From contig OZ059896.1 in NCBI GenBank assembly GCA_964057225.1, forward strand, positions 6,820,001 to 6,884,000: 64,000 nt of DNA, written 5' to 3'. The notes beneath the pieces are model-generated. The model did no database searches and was not told where the DNA came from. It saw only the letters and a list, made by a program, of their open reading frames with translations. The stretch is from Auanema rhodensis. Its lineage: Eukaryota; Nematoda; Chromadorea; Rhabditida; Rhabditidae. Shown one piece after another: positions 43,576-56,449 of this stretch; positions within the stretch are counted from its first letter, which is position 1, and every line of letters begins with the position of its first letter. Both the position numbers and the translations under genes were made by a program.

Positions 43576-45337
43576 TACCTAAGCAAAAAAAAATAAACAA
43601 CCAAAAACAGCAACTACAAAATACATAATCAAAATTAGCATGTGAATATCTAGCAAGTCAAGCTACAAGAGTAATAATCGTGCATAGCAACCTTAATCAA
43701 AATCAACACTTTAGCTTATTGGTTGGCTTTGTCAAATGAGGGGATTGTTGATGAGGAATAGAGAGGGTATGCAAGCAGCACGCATTCAAAAACAACCACA
43801 GAGCACGTGTTCGATGAAGGCGCAACGATTTAGACACGCACCAAAGTTAAATTGCAGTATCATATTACATAATTATTATATGTAAAATAATTAATATTGA
43901 AAAAATAATTAGTAATCTTTAGATAAAATGTAGTAAAGCTAACTTGTATTGGATTAAGAAACAGGAACATATATCATAAATGTGATAAAGACGCAGAGAT
44001 TGAGAGGCAGAAGACAGACAGAAACAAAGTGAATGGGTAGCCATAATAGGTAGGTAGGTAGAAAAACTGATGAAGTGACGATAATCATTCATATATAAAT
44101 TTCAAATGGTCTTCTATCCATAATTATTTAAAAAAAATTGAAAATTAACTAATACATAAATCTGTTGTAAATGTTTAAATTAAGTTACAATTCCTTGAAT
44201 TTATTCAATGATCAAACACCATATTTCTGAGCGCATACTCTAAAATCAATCAGTGTCAATAAAAGCATTTTCTACAATAAAAAAATCTCAATAGGATTAA
44301 GTATATTATTATAAAATTAAATATTTTGAAAAAGTGAATACGAATTAATTTGATAATTTCAGAATATTTGAGTAAATTATCTTAGTTTGTTTCCTCTTGG
44401 TAAAAATACAATGTAGAAAAAAGTCTTTCGTTTGTCATTTTAATATATTTTCTTGATATTCAGTTAAAAATATAATTGCAATTATCCTATTTTGATTTTA
44501 ATTTTCTTAGATCACCTTGATATACTAAATGTGAAAAGAATAACTTTCTACGTTTCCAAAACTATTTGAAGAGGGCTTTTAACATTTAAAGTCAGAATAA
44601 GAAACTGGTCTTTTCTGAGCTACTATAATTCTAAAGATTTCAGATGATTCATAAAATATTTCTTCATCTAGTTGTTTAATCATCATATGGTACATGTTTA
44701 ATTCAAGAGAAAGAGGTTGAAACCTTCATATGACTAAACCTAAGCAACTCAAAAATTAGAATTATTGAAAATATTGATAAAAATATATTTTTTTGTTACT
44801 CTATTATATTGTTTTTTTTTTAAATTAAAAAACAAATAAAGATTATCATGAAACATCAGACATTACGCCAGAGAAAAATGTATTCTCTCTTAAGACGTTT
44901 TTCAAAAGATAGCGACATTAAACCTGTTAAAATGTAAAATAAATTTGTGTCAATATGATAAAATAAAACATATTTTGTCTTCCGTTTAAAATCTAATCCG
45001 ATAGTTAAGCATCTTTTCCACCTCCGATTGTGTGTCTGTGTTAGTCAAAGTTCACAATTTTTTTTTCACCGTTTGCTCAGAAACTAACGAGGGCGGAGTT
45101 TGTTCGCGTGGGGTCGAGTAATACTATATAAGCTTCTTCGTCGAGACTTACTTGTCATCAAATAGTTAACATTCCTCACTTTTGTTATCCTGAAGTTTCC
45201 GCTTTCACCGTAGTTTTTTTTGTTAAATTTGCTATTTTCGAAGCATTGCTCGTAGTGTTTTTTTTAAAATTTACATTAATATATTGCATATTATAATATA
45301 TTTAAAATAAAATAATAATTGTTTAGAGGTGGTTTCA
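43576..45337. other. Divergent intergenic region, 1.76 kb
   Basis: AT-rich; near 45060-45160 it becomes GC-richer and holds a TATA-like site. No gene seen. Confidence 0.6.
45125..45132 (+). promoter_or_regulatory. TATA-box-like element
   Basis: TATATAAG within a GC-richer stretch, about 210 bp before the ATG at 45338. A GTTTAG acceptor 12 bp before that ATG suggests a 5' UTR intron or leader addition. Confidence 0.5.
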
Positions 45338-47387
45338 ATGGCTCCTACGACAACAATGGCTTTCCCTGATTATGGACTTCGTTCTGATGATATCAGATAT
45401 TTCAAAATGGATACTATAATCAAGGGTCGTGGACCTGATCGTTTGAAATATCTCGACTTGGAAGGTAACTAATTATCATAATCGAACATCTTTGAATCTT
45501 AATTATTATATTATAGGAAGATGGGTTCTAAGTGGAAAGAGCATTCCTTTCATCAGTGGCGCTTTCAATCATTTACAAACTTTAAATTCAGCAAGAGTAC
45601 CATTCAGGGTATTGTCAAAGAGTTTATAATATCAAATATTTTAACTTTCTTTTAGGAAATAATTGATCAGCCTTTGAATGCTATTGGAATGGTTGGCTGG
45701 ACTCCTTCATCTGAGGTAACTAAGGTAGAGAAAAAGCCGTCTCTACCCAAGTTTGTTGCTCCTCCTCCCGTTATTATTGACGACGAGGTTCCATCAAGCC
45801 CTCGTGAAATCATGCCACATCGTTCAGCTGGCTACGGTAGATATCCTACTTCTACTTTTTCTCATCATGTTATGTATTTGCAGGATTGGCACATCAGAAA
45901 AGAAAACTTTCTATTCCTGATCGTTCAAGAAGTGTCTCCCCAATCAGTCCAGCTCGAGGAGGAGAATCTCCCATTCCAGTTTTCGATAAATACGCCAAAT
46001 TTGAACGCAACCGTAAAGGTAGAAAATTTATTTCACATGATGATTGCCTTATAATAGTCCCATCTAATACGCTATCAGATAGTGACGATGAGTTAACCTA
46101 TCATCCCACGTCAACTTCTTTTCGAAACTCTTCGTTACCAATTTCCACATTCAAATCGCCTTTATCTGAAACATCTAATAGAGATTTAAGTTCATTAAAA
46201 CATACTTACAACCCAAAAGCTTCTATTGATGAAACTCAATTGGTATTAAAGCCTATAATTGATTGGAAAAATCAGTTATGGCATTTAGTTGAAGAAAAGA
46301 TTACCTTTATACGTATAGTTGAAACTGAATATTATCTGGAATAGTTAGCCTATAAAGTATTTTCATAATCAATTCAATAAGTTTTATACAGCTGGAAACA
46401 ACATCATTATCCATCCTTTTCAATGGCAGATACTAACAGTTGCATTTATCAGTATACATCATATATATTTTCAGAATCCATCACTCGATATGGCACCCGC
46501 TGGGGAGCTTCTGCTGACTATGGCTATTCTTCAGCTTCCCCATCGCCAACGCCAGGTGATCGTCTGCCACACCGAACTCAGCCTCTGTCGCCACGTAGTG
46601 TGTCGCGAAACGGATACGACACACAGTACGACCCCCCGTTTGATCTCGGAGGCAAGACCTTATATGAAAAAACAGCAGAATTCGCACATAACGCACTTTC
46701 GAGAAAAAAATTGCAGAGATTTTGATAAGTGAATCTGATCTAGAGAGAAAAAGGGCATGGGGGATGAAATATTTATAAAAAAATTACAAAAAACACATAC
46801 AACTAGTTATTTAGTGAGCACGCTTATAAGTATTTTTCGTTTACTCTTTAACTTACACGCACTAGTTTCTGATTTTCTTGCTTGTTTTAATCAAAATACT
46901 GTTATTTTCTGTAAAGTAGCTTCTTACTTCTAGTTTCAATTTGAGTCAGCTAAGTCTTAAGAGTTTTAGAATATTATCTAAATTGACCTGTTTATGTGCG
47001 AAAGTTTTACAAAGAGAGAGAAAAGAGGTTTTAAAGCATATTTTAAAACATCAAGAATCATTTGAGTAAGTCATGTGTTCGTTTATCTAAATATGATACT
47101 TTGAGCAAATTGGTCTCTTTGTTCCATGATTTAACTGGAAACAACTTCTCAGTAGCAAATATACCAACTACTATTAAATTAAGTCAACAAATGTTCGGAT
47201 GGAATGATTGCGAGAAGCGTTAACTTTGACTTACGTCGTTCGGCTTGTGTTCAAAGCAAAAGAAAATCATTTACTTTCACTTCTTCCCCATATTTTCCGC
47301 TGGAAGCCTTTAAGCAAATTTTTTGAACGATCACAGTGAAAGAGGAAGTTCAGGAAGAAAGAGAAATGTGACAGTGAAATAGAGTGC

Positions 47388-47422
<35 letters not shown>

Positions 47423-47948
47423 GGAGAGAGTGAGAGAATAAAGAGAGGGATAGATAATATTGACGACATTACCGTACAAACAGCTTGAGTTTCGCTGTTT
47501 CCTTTATGCCGAAAACGAATTAACCTTTCGCCTTGAATCAAATAAAATGGATTTTTTGAACAAAGTTTAAGAAATCATATGACATTTGAAAAATAATGCA
47601 TTGAATTATAATGATAGCACACAATCATAACTAATCCGTTACCTCCACTCCTATGCTTCATGCTGATTTCGGTTATTTTCCTTATTTTTTTATGTTTTTA
47701 ATATTTTCTTTATTCACTAATTAAGATAACTTATATATATATATATATATACATATATATTTTATATTTTTAGATCGTTCTTACAAGGATGAGCTGAGCA
47801 TTAAAACGAAGACAGAGAAACATTCAGATGTACCATATCGTACCCATGGTTATGGAGATTACCATTCCAAGAGAAAATATGACATTAGTCCACGTTCAAT
47901 TGGATCACTAGGAGATAGCGGGTGATTAATAATATATTTCATTTTATT

Positions 47949-47993
<45 letters not shown>

Positions 47994-48137
47994 AGAATAA
48001 TATTATAATATGTTATATATTACAGATCAGAACAATCGTCTCCAGTGGCAACAGAACGTTCTGCTGATGAGATTATGCTTTTGGCATATCATTCTCGAGG
48101 AAATCTTCCACGAATGAACAAATCACGCATCTTTTAA
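45338..48137 (+). CDS. Unrecognised Ser/Pro/Tyr-rich protein, alternative C-termini
   Basis: Main model: exons 45338-45464, 45517-45608, 45656-45836, 45884-46018, 46475-46555, 47774-47921, 48026-48137; 291 residues, all phases consistent. The N-terminal 130 residues look folded (LRSDDIRYFKMDTIIKGRGP, ...GRWVLSGKSIPFISGAFNHL, PLNAIGMVGWTP). The rest is disordered, rich in S, P, R and Y, with SRSVSPISPARG and SASPSPTPG motifs resembling proline-directed phosphosites. Exon 4 can read through to a stop at 46344, and exon 5 to 46725, giving other tails. No signal peptide or membrane segment. I do not recognise the family. Confidence 0.75.
47391..47420. repeat. (GA)n microsatellite
   Basis: A short pure GA run inside the large intron (46556-47773) of the preceding gene. 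Confidence 0.9.
47948..47990. repeat. (TA)n microsatellite
   Basis: A pure TA run in the last intron of the gene at 45338-48137. Confidence 0.9.
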
Positions 48138-48979
48138 GAAATTTTTTTCCATATCTGATTACCTCTTAAAATTGAAAAAAAAAATAAAAAAAAATGAATT
48201 AACGAACAACTTAGACTGTTTAGAATAACGAAATTTGAAGACAACTCTTACACTTCTTATTCGAACACATACGATTGTATATAATCAAAATAAATGTTTT
48301 GTTCTCTTTAAATATTTTAAATTTCAATAATAATTATGAATTAAATAATAAAATGATATACGTTCACTTTTGAAATTTGAAAAAAAAATTCACAATGAGA
48401 TAGATCTTCGAAATCTTTCAAATCAAGCAATTTTCAAATATTCATTATCAAAGGTTTACTGTAATCAGTAAATGATTTCAGATTCAAATATATTTTAATA
48501 TTTTAATCACATTGCTTGCTATTTCAGTTCATTTTTTTAATTTTTTAAAATTATTCTGAATAATTGTGTTTTTAAAACTAAAATTCAATTAACTTCATGT
48601 ATACAATGGGTGTTGAAGCCTCCAATGTAAATTAATTTTAATTTTGAGACAAAACCAAAAATAAAACAAATAAAATTTTTTTATTATACATCTCATCAGT
48701 CACATATGATCTTCTTCAAAGAGTTGTAAGAGCAAAAGTTTGAAAGAAAGGAAAGAAGATACATGTTAAATGTTTTTTTTATCACAAAATGAAATCGAGA
48801 CATTACATTATTATGATCATTATATTATCATCTGAGGTGGAATGAGGGGGGGGGGGAAAGGGCTAGCGTGGAATGTAGACTAAGATTTTATTTTTTTTTA
48901 GGAAAAAAAGGAGAGAAGGAGAGAAAAGGAAAGAAAAAGCAATATAGAAAATGACTTCGATGCAGCCGAATAGCCAATT
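48138..48979. other. Convergent 3' region
   Basis: AT-rich flank with an AATAAA near 48289 and a G-run at 48847-48856. No gene seen. Confidence 0.6.
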
Positions 48980-50534
48980 TTAGACAATATGCATACCCAT
49001 GTTTAAGGCGAAAATCTGAAATAATTGTTTAAATATTTGATGTTGATAACAAAACTAACTTTTTGCCATTTAATGCTTCCTGGAACAGCTCTGGTATGAC
49101 AGCGGTATACAGGAGTTCTGGATGATGGCTCACATTCCCAAGCATCAGCTTTAGTGAAGAAGTTAACCTTAATATAATACAAAATATGAAATATTTAATG
49201 AAATCTATTATAGTTACTTGAATCAATTTCTTCTTGTTAATGTATTCCTTAATCAATGAATGAGCAATTTCTGCTGTCTCAGCATATATGCAGCAGATCT
49301 TATCAAGTTTTGCAGCAAGGAATCCTTCAACTCCACTGGATCCTTTGGCAATTAATACAGTACAGTTTTGAGACAAGAACTGCAATATAACTATGTTTAA
49401 ATTATATATTTGACTTTAAATTCGATACCTCAATGACTTTCTCTCTGTTAAATCCAGTTACGGTATTATCGAAATCGCAGGTAGCATCCAAATCATCGGC
49501 AGTATAATCAACAATCTTTATGTCTAAATTTGAAGATTTGGCTGTTTTAAAAACTATGTCATGTTCAAGAAGTTACCAGAGCTAGGACTAAGTGTTCCGA
49601 GAAGCTTCGTTACATCGAAAGTAACATATTCATATCGATTGCGATCAGTAACGATAAATCCTGCTTCATCTCTCCATGAATCAGAATACTGTAGGAATTC
49701 GAATGAAAAATTACGTGGGGAAGGGATGAACATACAGCAAATGAATCAAAAGTGACATTCTTTTTCAGTTCCAAGTTCCATCTTCCCAATGTATCTTCGG
49801 CTAGACGATCAGTCATATGAGCTTCAACTACGCGAGCTTCAGGCACGGTGTGAAATTGAACAACAATAGGAAGAAGACGACGATTTTCGCGTTCCTTCTA
49901 AAAATTTAAAAATTTATAAAGTATTACACGTAATATGTTATTTTCAATTTTTGCAAACGACAAATAACAGAAATATCTGGATTTTGTTTTGAAAATATAA
50001 AACGATTTGGCACGTAATACTAACCTCAATAGTGACGAGTTTCAGTTGCTTTCTATCTCCATTAACCTCAGCAACTTTAACCGATTTTCCAGAAATAATT
50101 GGAGAAATTTCAGAAAGGGAGCAATAAGCTTGATTAGCAGAATATTTGACGAGAGTTTGCTTAGCAACAACTTCCCCTAAAAGATTGAACATAACAGTAC
50201 CTATAACATCGAATCCATAAGTATATACCATCTTTTCCGTATACAACAGCAGTTGCAGCTCCATCAAGCTCATGAGCATGAAGTGGAGCATAACGGGTAA
50301 CTTTGAGGATATCCATCTATAAATATATAATAATAACAAAGTTTTATAATACTAAATAAGCCAAAAATAAAACTAATGTAAGACTACAACTATTATAAAA
50401 TATTATATAGAAAGCATATATTAATATTAATTATTGAAGCAAAGCAAACTAGATGATCAAGTTTATAGACATCATATCTTCGTTATTACCTCAAATTTTG
50501 GTGTTGATGGACCGAAAAGGTGATGAAGAGACAT
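48980..50534 (-). CDS. Unrecognised protein, possible GNAT-like fold (9 exons)
   Basis: Exons in coding order: 50534-50490, 50316-50229, 50200-50025, 49897-49736, 49688-49577, 49541-49429, 49379-49218, 49167-49060, 49015-48980; 333 residues, phases consistent. It starts MSLHHLFGPSTPKFE. The N-terminal half is beta-rich (VMFNLLGEVVAKQTLVKYSA). The second half has RWNLELKKNVTFDSF, DSWRDEAGFIVTDRN and SSGVEGFLAAKLDKICCIYA followed by a helix (ETAEIAHSLIKEYI). That arrangement recalls GNAT acetyltransferases of the DUF1248/YitH kind, but this is a weak inference. No signal peptide or membrane helix. Confidence 0.8.
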
Positions 50535-51469
50535 GCTTTAGTATTACTTTTAGATAATTTAATCGCAGAATAAAGATCTCAAATGCTCAAAAAACTTTTA
50601 ATATTGACTGTAGAGTCTGGAGTATTGGCTGTTAGATGTAACGGTTGTTTGGTGTGGGGTAAATCCGAATAATGAGAAGTTTGGACACTAGGGGTGTTGC
50701 TGGTTGAATTAGTTGGTGAGACAAGTGGATGGGTTGCAGATGGTTGTAGTATACAGACGAACGAGGAATACTAGACTGGTACAACAACTACAGAAGTAGC
50801 TAAAAGAAGACTCAGGTGGTTGAAGAAAACAGAAATTGGGTAATATTGAGAGAGGGAGAGAGAGAAGGGGTGGGGGGGGGGGGGGTGAAGTATAGGGCGG
50901 TATATAGGAACAAAACAGGGCGATGATCACAACTCGTTCCACTCTCTTTCTTTCTAAAAATGCCTTTTCAACTCTTTACTGTCCCCTCTTTCATGCTTTC
51001 CCCTCCCACTACTACAATCACTCCCAAACACTTCCAAACACACAATCACTGAAGTACGTAAAGCATTGAAATGAATTGGCATGGTCATGATCTTTTAGTC
51101 ATTGCCGTCGGCATGTTGACGGTGATAATGATTCAATTGTATTTCGTCGTTGTCATTTGAATGCCAACAGCTAGCCAACAGTTAAATGATTGTAAAGATG
51201 CTGTTCCTACTACTATTGTCAATGAATTATATGATTTTCACTGTAAACACATAGAGGCATACAAAGAATGCAGCTCTCTGTTGTATGTTGCTCTCAGAAA
51301 TAATGATCGTACTTGCTTATTTTGATAAGAAAAACATGAAAATCAGTTTATCGATAACTGTCCAGTAATCAAGTTCTTCACACAAATATTTGCTACATTG
51401 CTTGATAAAGTTTTAACGTTTCTTTTTAAAATTTTTCTTTTTATCGGATTGACAGTGTTTTACAACAAA

Positions 51470-51685
51470 ATGGAAAAAGTTATTTGTCCTCTAGAAGATG
51501 AGAACGATGAATTAAAGTAAAGCCTTATTTGATGTTCTGAAGGTTAAACCTGATAAAGAAAATGAGAAAGTCGTAAAAGAAATTTTTTTAAAACATAGAA
51601 AACGGTTAAAACGAAATGAAATGATCATAGAGAAATGCTTAACCCTTCAGGGGATCAAAGCGAACAGTGGCTAGAATTATTGGAG
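51470..51685 (+). CDS. Candidate 5' exons of an unrecognised gene
   Basis: ATG exon 51470-51516 (MEKVICPLEDENDELK) joins in phase, across a 114-nt intron with a GTAAAG donor, to exon 51631-51685 (EMLNPSGDQSEQWLELLE), which ends at a good GTATGT donor. The composition is protein-like. Possible continuations are the segments at 53407 or 56297. Confidence 0.4.
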
Positions 51686-52645
51686 GTATGTATTGAAGTG
51701 AAAATAAGAATCAAAAAGAAAAATAGAGTAGAAGTAGGTAAAGAATGAGAGAGGGCGAGAGGGATTTAGTGAGAAATAGGGGAGAGATAGATAGAGAGAG
51801 AGAGAGAGAGAGGGAGCACGACAGAAGTTAGAAGGATGAACCTCGTAATGCATAATCCTTTTCTATCTGGTCGTCATAAATCCCAATGAATCTAACCACC
51901 AAAATAGGCGAAATTGGGGAGACGGGGGGGAGTCAGGTCGAAGGATTTTTGAACATGTTCATACAGTCCGACAGAGCAATTGATTCTAAGAAAATGAATA
52001 TGAAGGTCATATTATTATAAAGAAAAGATATAGATCCAGGTTGAAAGACTGAAATAAAAATGTTTTCAATTCAATCCAACAAATTTTTTTCCAAAAAAAA
52101 TTGTTTTTGAATGAAAAATATATAATATATAGCAATTGTTCTTTATTCTATTAAAGATGTGATGGAATAAATCAAAAAAAAGGAGAATGAGGTAGAAAAG
52201 GAGGGATTTCGATAAAATGAAGGAATGAATGGCATGGTAATCAATGTGGTTACTGGAACAAAAACTTTTTTTAATTTTTATGAAAAATGCTGATGTTGAA
52301 ATAAAGACGATTGGTCAGCAACCATAAGGTAGATAGAATAAGTTGGAAGTGCTGAACTTGGTGGGCGGTCTGAGAGGACTGATAAAGTGCATTCGGAACG
52401 TAGACATCTTCCGAGAGAGAGGAGAAGAAGAATTACAGAAAATAGAGAGAAATCGAGTTAGGTTGAGATAGAGAGAGAGAGATAGAGAGATAGAGAAATA
52501 GAAATATTATTGAGAGAGAGGTTAAGAAAGGTATCAAGAAAAATAAGAGAGAAGAACTTGGATAATAAGAGAAATAAAAGAAAAGAAGGAAACCAGAGAA
52601 ATATCTTAAAAGAAAAAAAGGAGAAAAAGAAAAATGGGCATTCTA

Positions 52646-52647
<2 letters not shown>

Positions 52648-52718
<71 letters not shown>
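52648..52718. repeat. (GA)n microsatellite
   Basis: A pure GA run of about 70 bp in a longer purine-rich tract (51700-52840). Confidence 0.95.
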
Positions 52719-52724
<6 letters not shown>

Positions 52725-53257
52725 GGAGGGAGATGTGAATCATAAAAAGTAAGATACTTATTCTCTTTGTTCACTCCTTAAATGTCACAAAAGCATTAAA
52801 GTATAAGAGAGAAAAAGAGAGATAGAGAGAAAAGATTGAGAGGGGAAAATAGCGCTAGAACGAAGCTTTCCATCAATATGGCCTTTGGTGATAGTGTTAA
52901 GAATCCGTCTCACTTTTTCCTTAATTACCCAAATATACTTGAAAAAAGAATAATTTGTAGAAAATGGGTACATAAGCTTTGATATATTAATAGAAAAATA
53001 TTGATAATATCTATCTATATAAATCTAAAATATATTAAGAAATCTTAATTATAATTCTGTATCAGTTGATATACATCATGAACTTTAATTTTTGATCAGA
53101 ATATAGAAGAAAATCGAAATGATAGTCTGATCAAAAGAATATTCAAGTAAAATCATGACCGTAAACTGCTAACTGTACAACTATAGACATCACAACAATT
53201 ATCCTCTAAATGCCTAGTAGTCGTCGTAAGGTTTAAGACTATTCTTAGGTTTCACAG

Positions 53258-53261
<4 letters not shown>

Positions 53262-53304
<43 letters not shown>
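53262..53304. repeat. (CT)n microsatellite
   Basis: A pure CT run of about 42 bp. Confidence 0.95.
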
Positions 53305-53308
<4 letters not shown>

Positions 53309-53406
53309 ATATCTCTTTCTTTCTTTCTACTAATTTCGTTTTTCTCTCTTTACTTTTCCCCCTTACACTATTAACAATTCGTTCAATAATTGTGTTGCGT
53401 ATACAG

Positions 53407-53469
53407 GACAAGGACGGCCGAACCACGCTTGGCCGGATGCTGCTGTGCAACTGGAGGAGGAACAGATAG
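53407..53469 (+). CDS. Candidate exon, GC-rich island (strand uncertain)
   Basis: After a TATACAG acceptor the plus strand reads DKDGRTTLGRMLLCNWRRNR-stop, in phase with the donor at 51685. The minus strand has an equally good acceptor (TTCCTCCTCCAG) leading into AQQHPAKRGSAVL. The base composition differs sharply from the flanks. Neither reading is recognised. Confidence 0.3.
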   Translation, partial: DKDGRTTLGRMLLCNWRRNR

Positions 53470-55424
53470 ATAGAAAATACAGAGAAACAGATATATATCT
53501 ATATATATCCATAGAGAGAGAGAGAGAAAAAAAGAAAAAAAAGAAAAATAAAGAGAGAAAAGAAATAATTAGTAAGTTATCAGCAGAATGGTCACTTATC
53601 AGAAGTTATGTAAAATGAAATAGAGAGTGACATAATTGGATATATAACAAATAAAAAAAGTTTGTACTTGAAAATGTTGGGTGATCTTTGCGTAATTAAA
53701 ACTTTTTTTCAAGTTTTCTCTTCAAAAGTACAAAATAAGTTTAAAAAAAAAAGAAAAATGAAAATAATAGTTTCATTTTTCTTTGCTGTTCATTAATATG
53801 AACAAAAAAAATTTCTTTCAAAATACTTTTTTTTTGGGAGAAGATGAATTGAAAAAGAAATGTTCTCCTATTTCCGTCTGATTAGATAATCAATTATCGT
53901 AAATCAGATGGTAACAGATGAGGTAAAGGAATTTAAGGTGATTTCGGTCACTGTTTAGGCCAATCTCAAATCAAACGACACAAGATGATGTATCTCATAT
54001 TAGTATTAGTATAAGATTATTATCTTTAAACATTGCGGTAAATCCATTTAGAATATGTATCAAACTATCTATATCTATCTATATCATATAGCTATATAGA
54101 TATAGATATATCAATAAAATATATGTTATAATTAATTATTTTTATAAAATAAAATAATTAATTTGTTATAAATAATAAAAAATAAAAATATAGGTAATTG
54201 AATAATTTCTTTTCAAGTTTTTCAGAAGGATTTAAAGAGAAATCATGACTACACTTCTATCCCAAAGTAAAGGTAAGACCGAGGACATGACAAACCTATA
54301 TCCGGAATTGTGGAGACACAACACATTGACCTATATACTATATAGAATAAAGAGGAAAATGAAATTTCAAGTATGGATAGGACCTACTATTGAACTGTTA
54401 TAAAATAAAATTTGAAAGAAAAGATATATGACTTGAAAGAAGAAAAATTAAAAAAGATTTGTTTCATGATATCTTTTTTTTTTTTTTTCATTTCTGTTGC
54501 ATTTAGAAATTGTTGCTGACATATCAATTACAGATGAAGAAGTTGGAAAAGGAGTGAAAAGAAAAAGATATTATTGGAAATTATTGATAAAAAAAAGATT
54601 AAAAACAGAGTTTCATATAATCACACACCTGTATATATATATGATTCTATAAAAGAGTTTTCAATTGAAACAGGAAGTTCAATTTGTTATGAGAATAGTT
54701 GATTTTATCTTTTTAATGATCGTCTATATCCATTTGCCAAATTAATGAAACAAAAATCGCTTGAATATCAATGATTTATGACTATTCTATATCCTTTGAG
54801 ATGATAGTTCTCATCTGAATCAGAGCCGTTTGTTAGTTTCGTCCAAGCGCTTAAAGGCTAATTACCTTTCTGCATCAATGAATGACACTGACATACTATA
54901 CTACTCAATAAGTAAAAGATTCACTTTTTATTATATTTGAAAATGAATCTATGGTCCCAATATAGTTAGTTTGATGACAAAAACCTTGACTGTCGAACAC
55001 GCAGGTCCTATGACAATGGGGGTCAACGATGTTTCACCGTTAAGCATTTGAAGCATTCGGGACGAATCTTCTAGGGGTTTCTTAAAATTTTGTACTTGAT
55101 TCGTGTATTTGTTCCAGCAGTTTCAAGGGCACGTCCTTGTTCATTCCGAATAGTACCAGTGAAATCAAATATATATATAGCTACATATATACATATTATT
55201 CTTTTCGATTAAAACTTTTCTTTTTTTGTTTTATAATTTTTTTAAATTTGTTTATTTCTCTTCAATTTACTTTGTGAATAATTTTTTCATTTAATTATCG
55301 TGATTTAAACATTGATGTTAATGTTTTCGAAGTTTAGAAGTACTGTGGAAGTAATTGAATACAGGTTATATAAGATAATCATTTCGTTTCTCCAGGAAGT
55401 AAAAAAGAAAAAAAAAGAAAGAGA

Positions 55425-55429
<5 letters not shown>

Positions 55430-55506
<77 letters not shown>
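55430..55506. repeat. (GA)n microsatellite
   Basis: A pure GA run of about 76 bp. Confidence 0.95.
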
Positions 55507-55511
<5 letters not shown>

Positions 55512-56296
55512 GGAAATATGCAAAAGATGTGCATAGAAGTTTCGTTGATAATACCATAGTGTAAGATTGGATATTGTTTCCAAAATATTATATTTCAATT
55601 GGATATTTCATGTTTTTCTTTCGAATGCATCTAATCATCATAGAACAATCCTAAAGATTCGAGGGACTAAGAGAAAGAGTGAGAGAGAGAAAGAGATAGA
55701 GAGAGAGAGATAGATACGGAGAGAGTATAATGGCTATTTCTCCAGAAAAAAAGAAGAAACTTTGTCACTTTCATGATATATCTCTATCTTAATATCCAGA
55801 TAAAGACGGGAATTTCGATAAAAAAGTGTTACAATTAGCCAAAAAGGGGGAGGGAGATGAAAAGGTGATGGTGGAATGAAGGAATAACATTTAGATATCA
55901 TAAAAAGTGTTGAAATTTGAAAAAAAGATGCTTTTAGTTTATAGCATCAAGTTCATGTTTCATGCCTACTTGCTAGCTAGAATCTGCTGGAAGAAAAACT
56001 GCTTAATGAATGCTTTTTAGCTCATGAAATGATGTATTATAGCTATTATCTTTTGTTCTTTTGTGACTTTAATCATTGTCAGTTATAATGATGCAGAAGC
56101 TTCACTGGTTTCTCTCTATATCTCTATAGTTACAGATAGCAAATCATACAGTATACAAGAAAACCATCTATATATATATATATATTTTCACTTTTTTTAT
56201 AATTATAATTGGCAATAACTTATATATTATGCCAATATAGTTAGTTATAAGATGTCATACGCATATATGTATGTCTGTTGAGAATATGAGTCAGAA

Positions 56297-56449
56297 TGGA
56301 TATCAACGTATTTGGACAAAGCTCTGTTAGATGATAATAATGATGACGTTGCTGATTCTGATGATGATTATGATGATTCAGCCGTAAACGACGACAAAGA
56401 AGATAAGGATAAAGATGAACATACAATAGAAGATTATGTCTATCAGTAA
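56297..56449 (+). CDS. Candidate acidic terminal exon
   Basis: From an AG at about 56290 a frame of about 50 codons reads EWISTYLDKALLDDNNDDVA, continues in Asp/Glu/Lys-rich sequence and ends EDYVYQ-stop. It can join in phase to the 51685 donor if the TATGAG acceptor at 56290 is used. Acidic low complexity means chance cannot be excluded. Confidence 0.3.
   Translation, partial: WISTYLDKALLDDNNDDVADSDDDYDDSAVNDDKEDKDKDEHTIEDYVYQ

Noticed and set aside
51517-51630. Open frame in the intron between the 51470 and 51631 exons (VKPDKENEKVVKEIF...)
   Set aside because: It is out of frame with both flanking exons; treating it as intron gives a consistent phase, so the openness may be chance.
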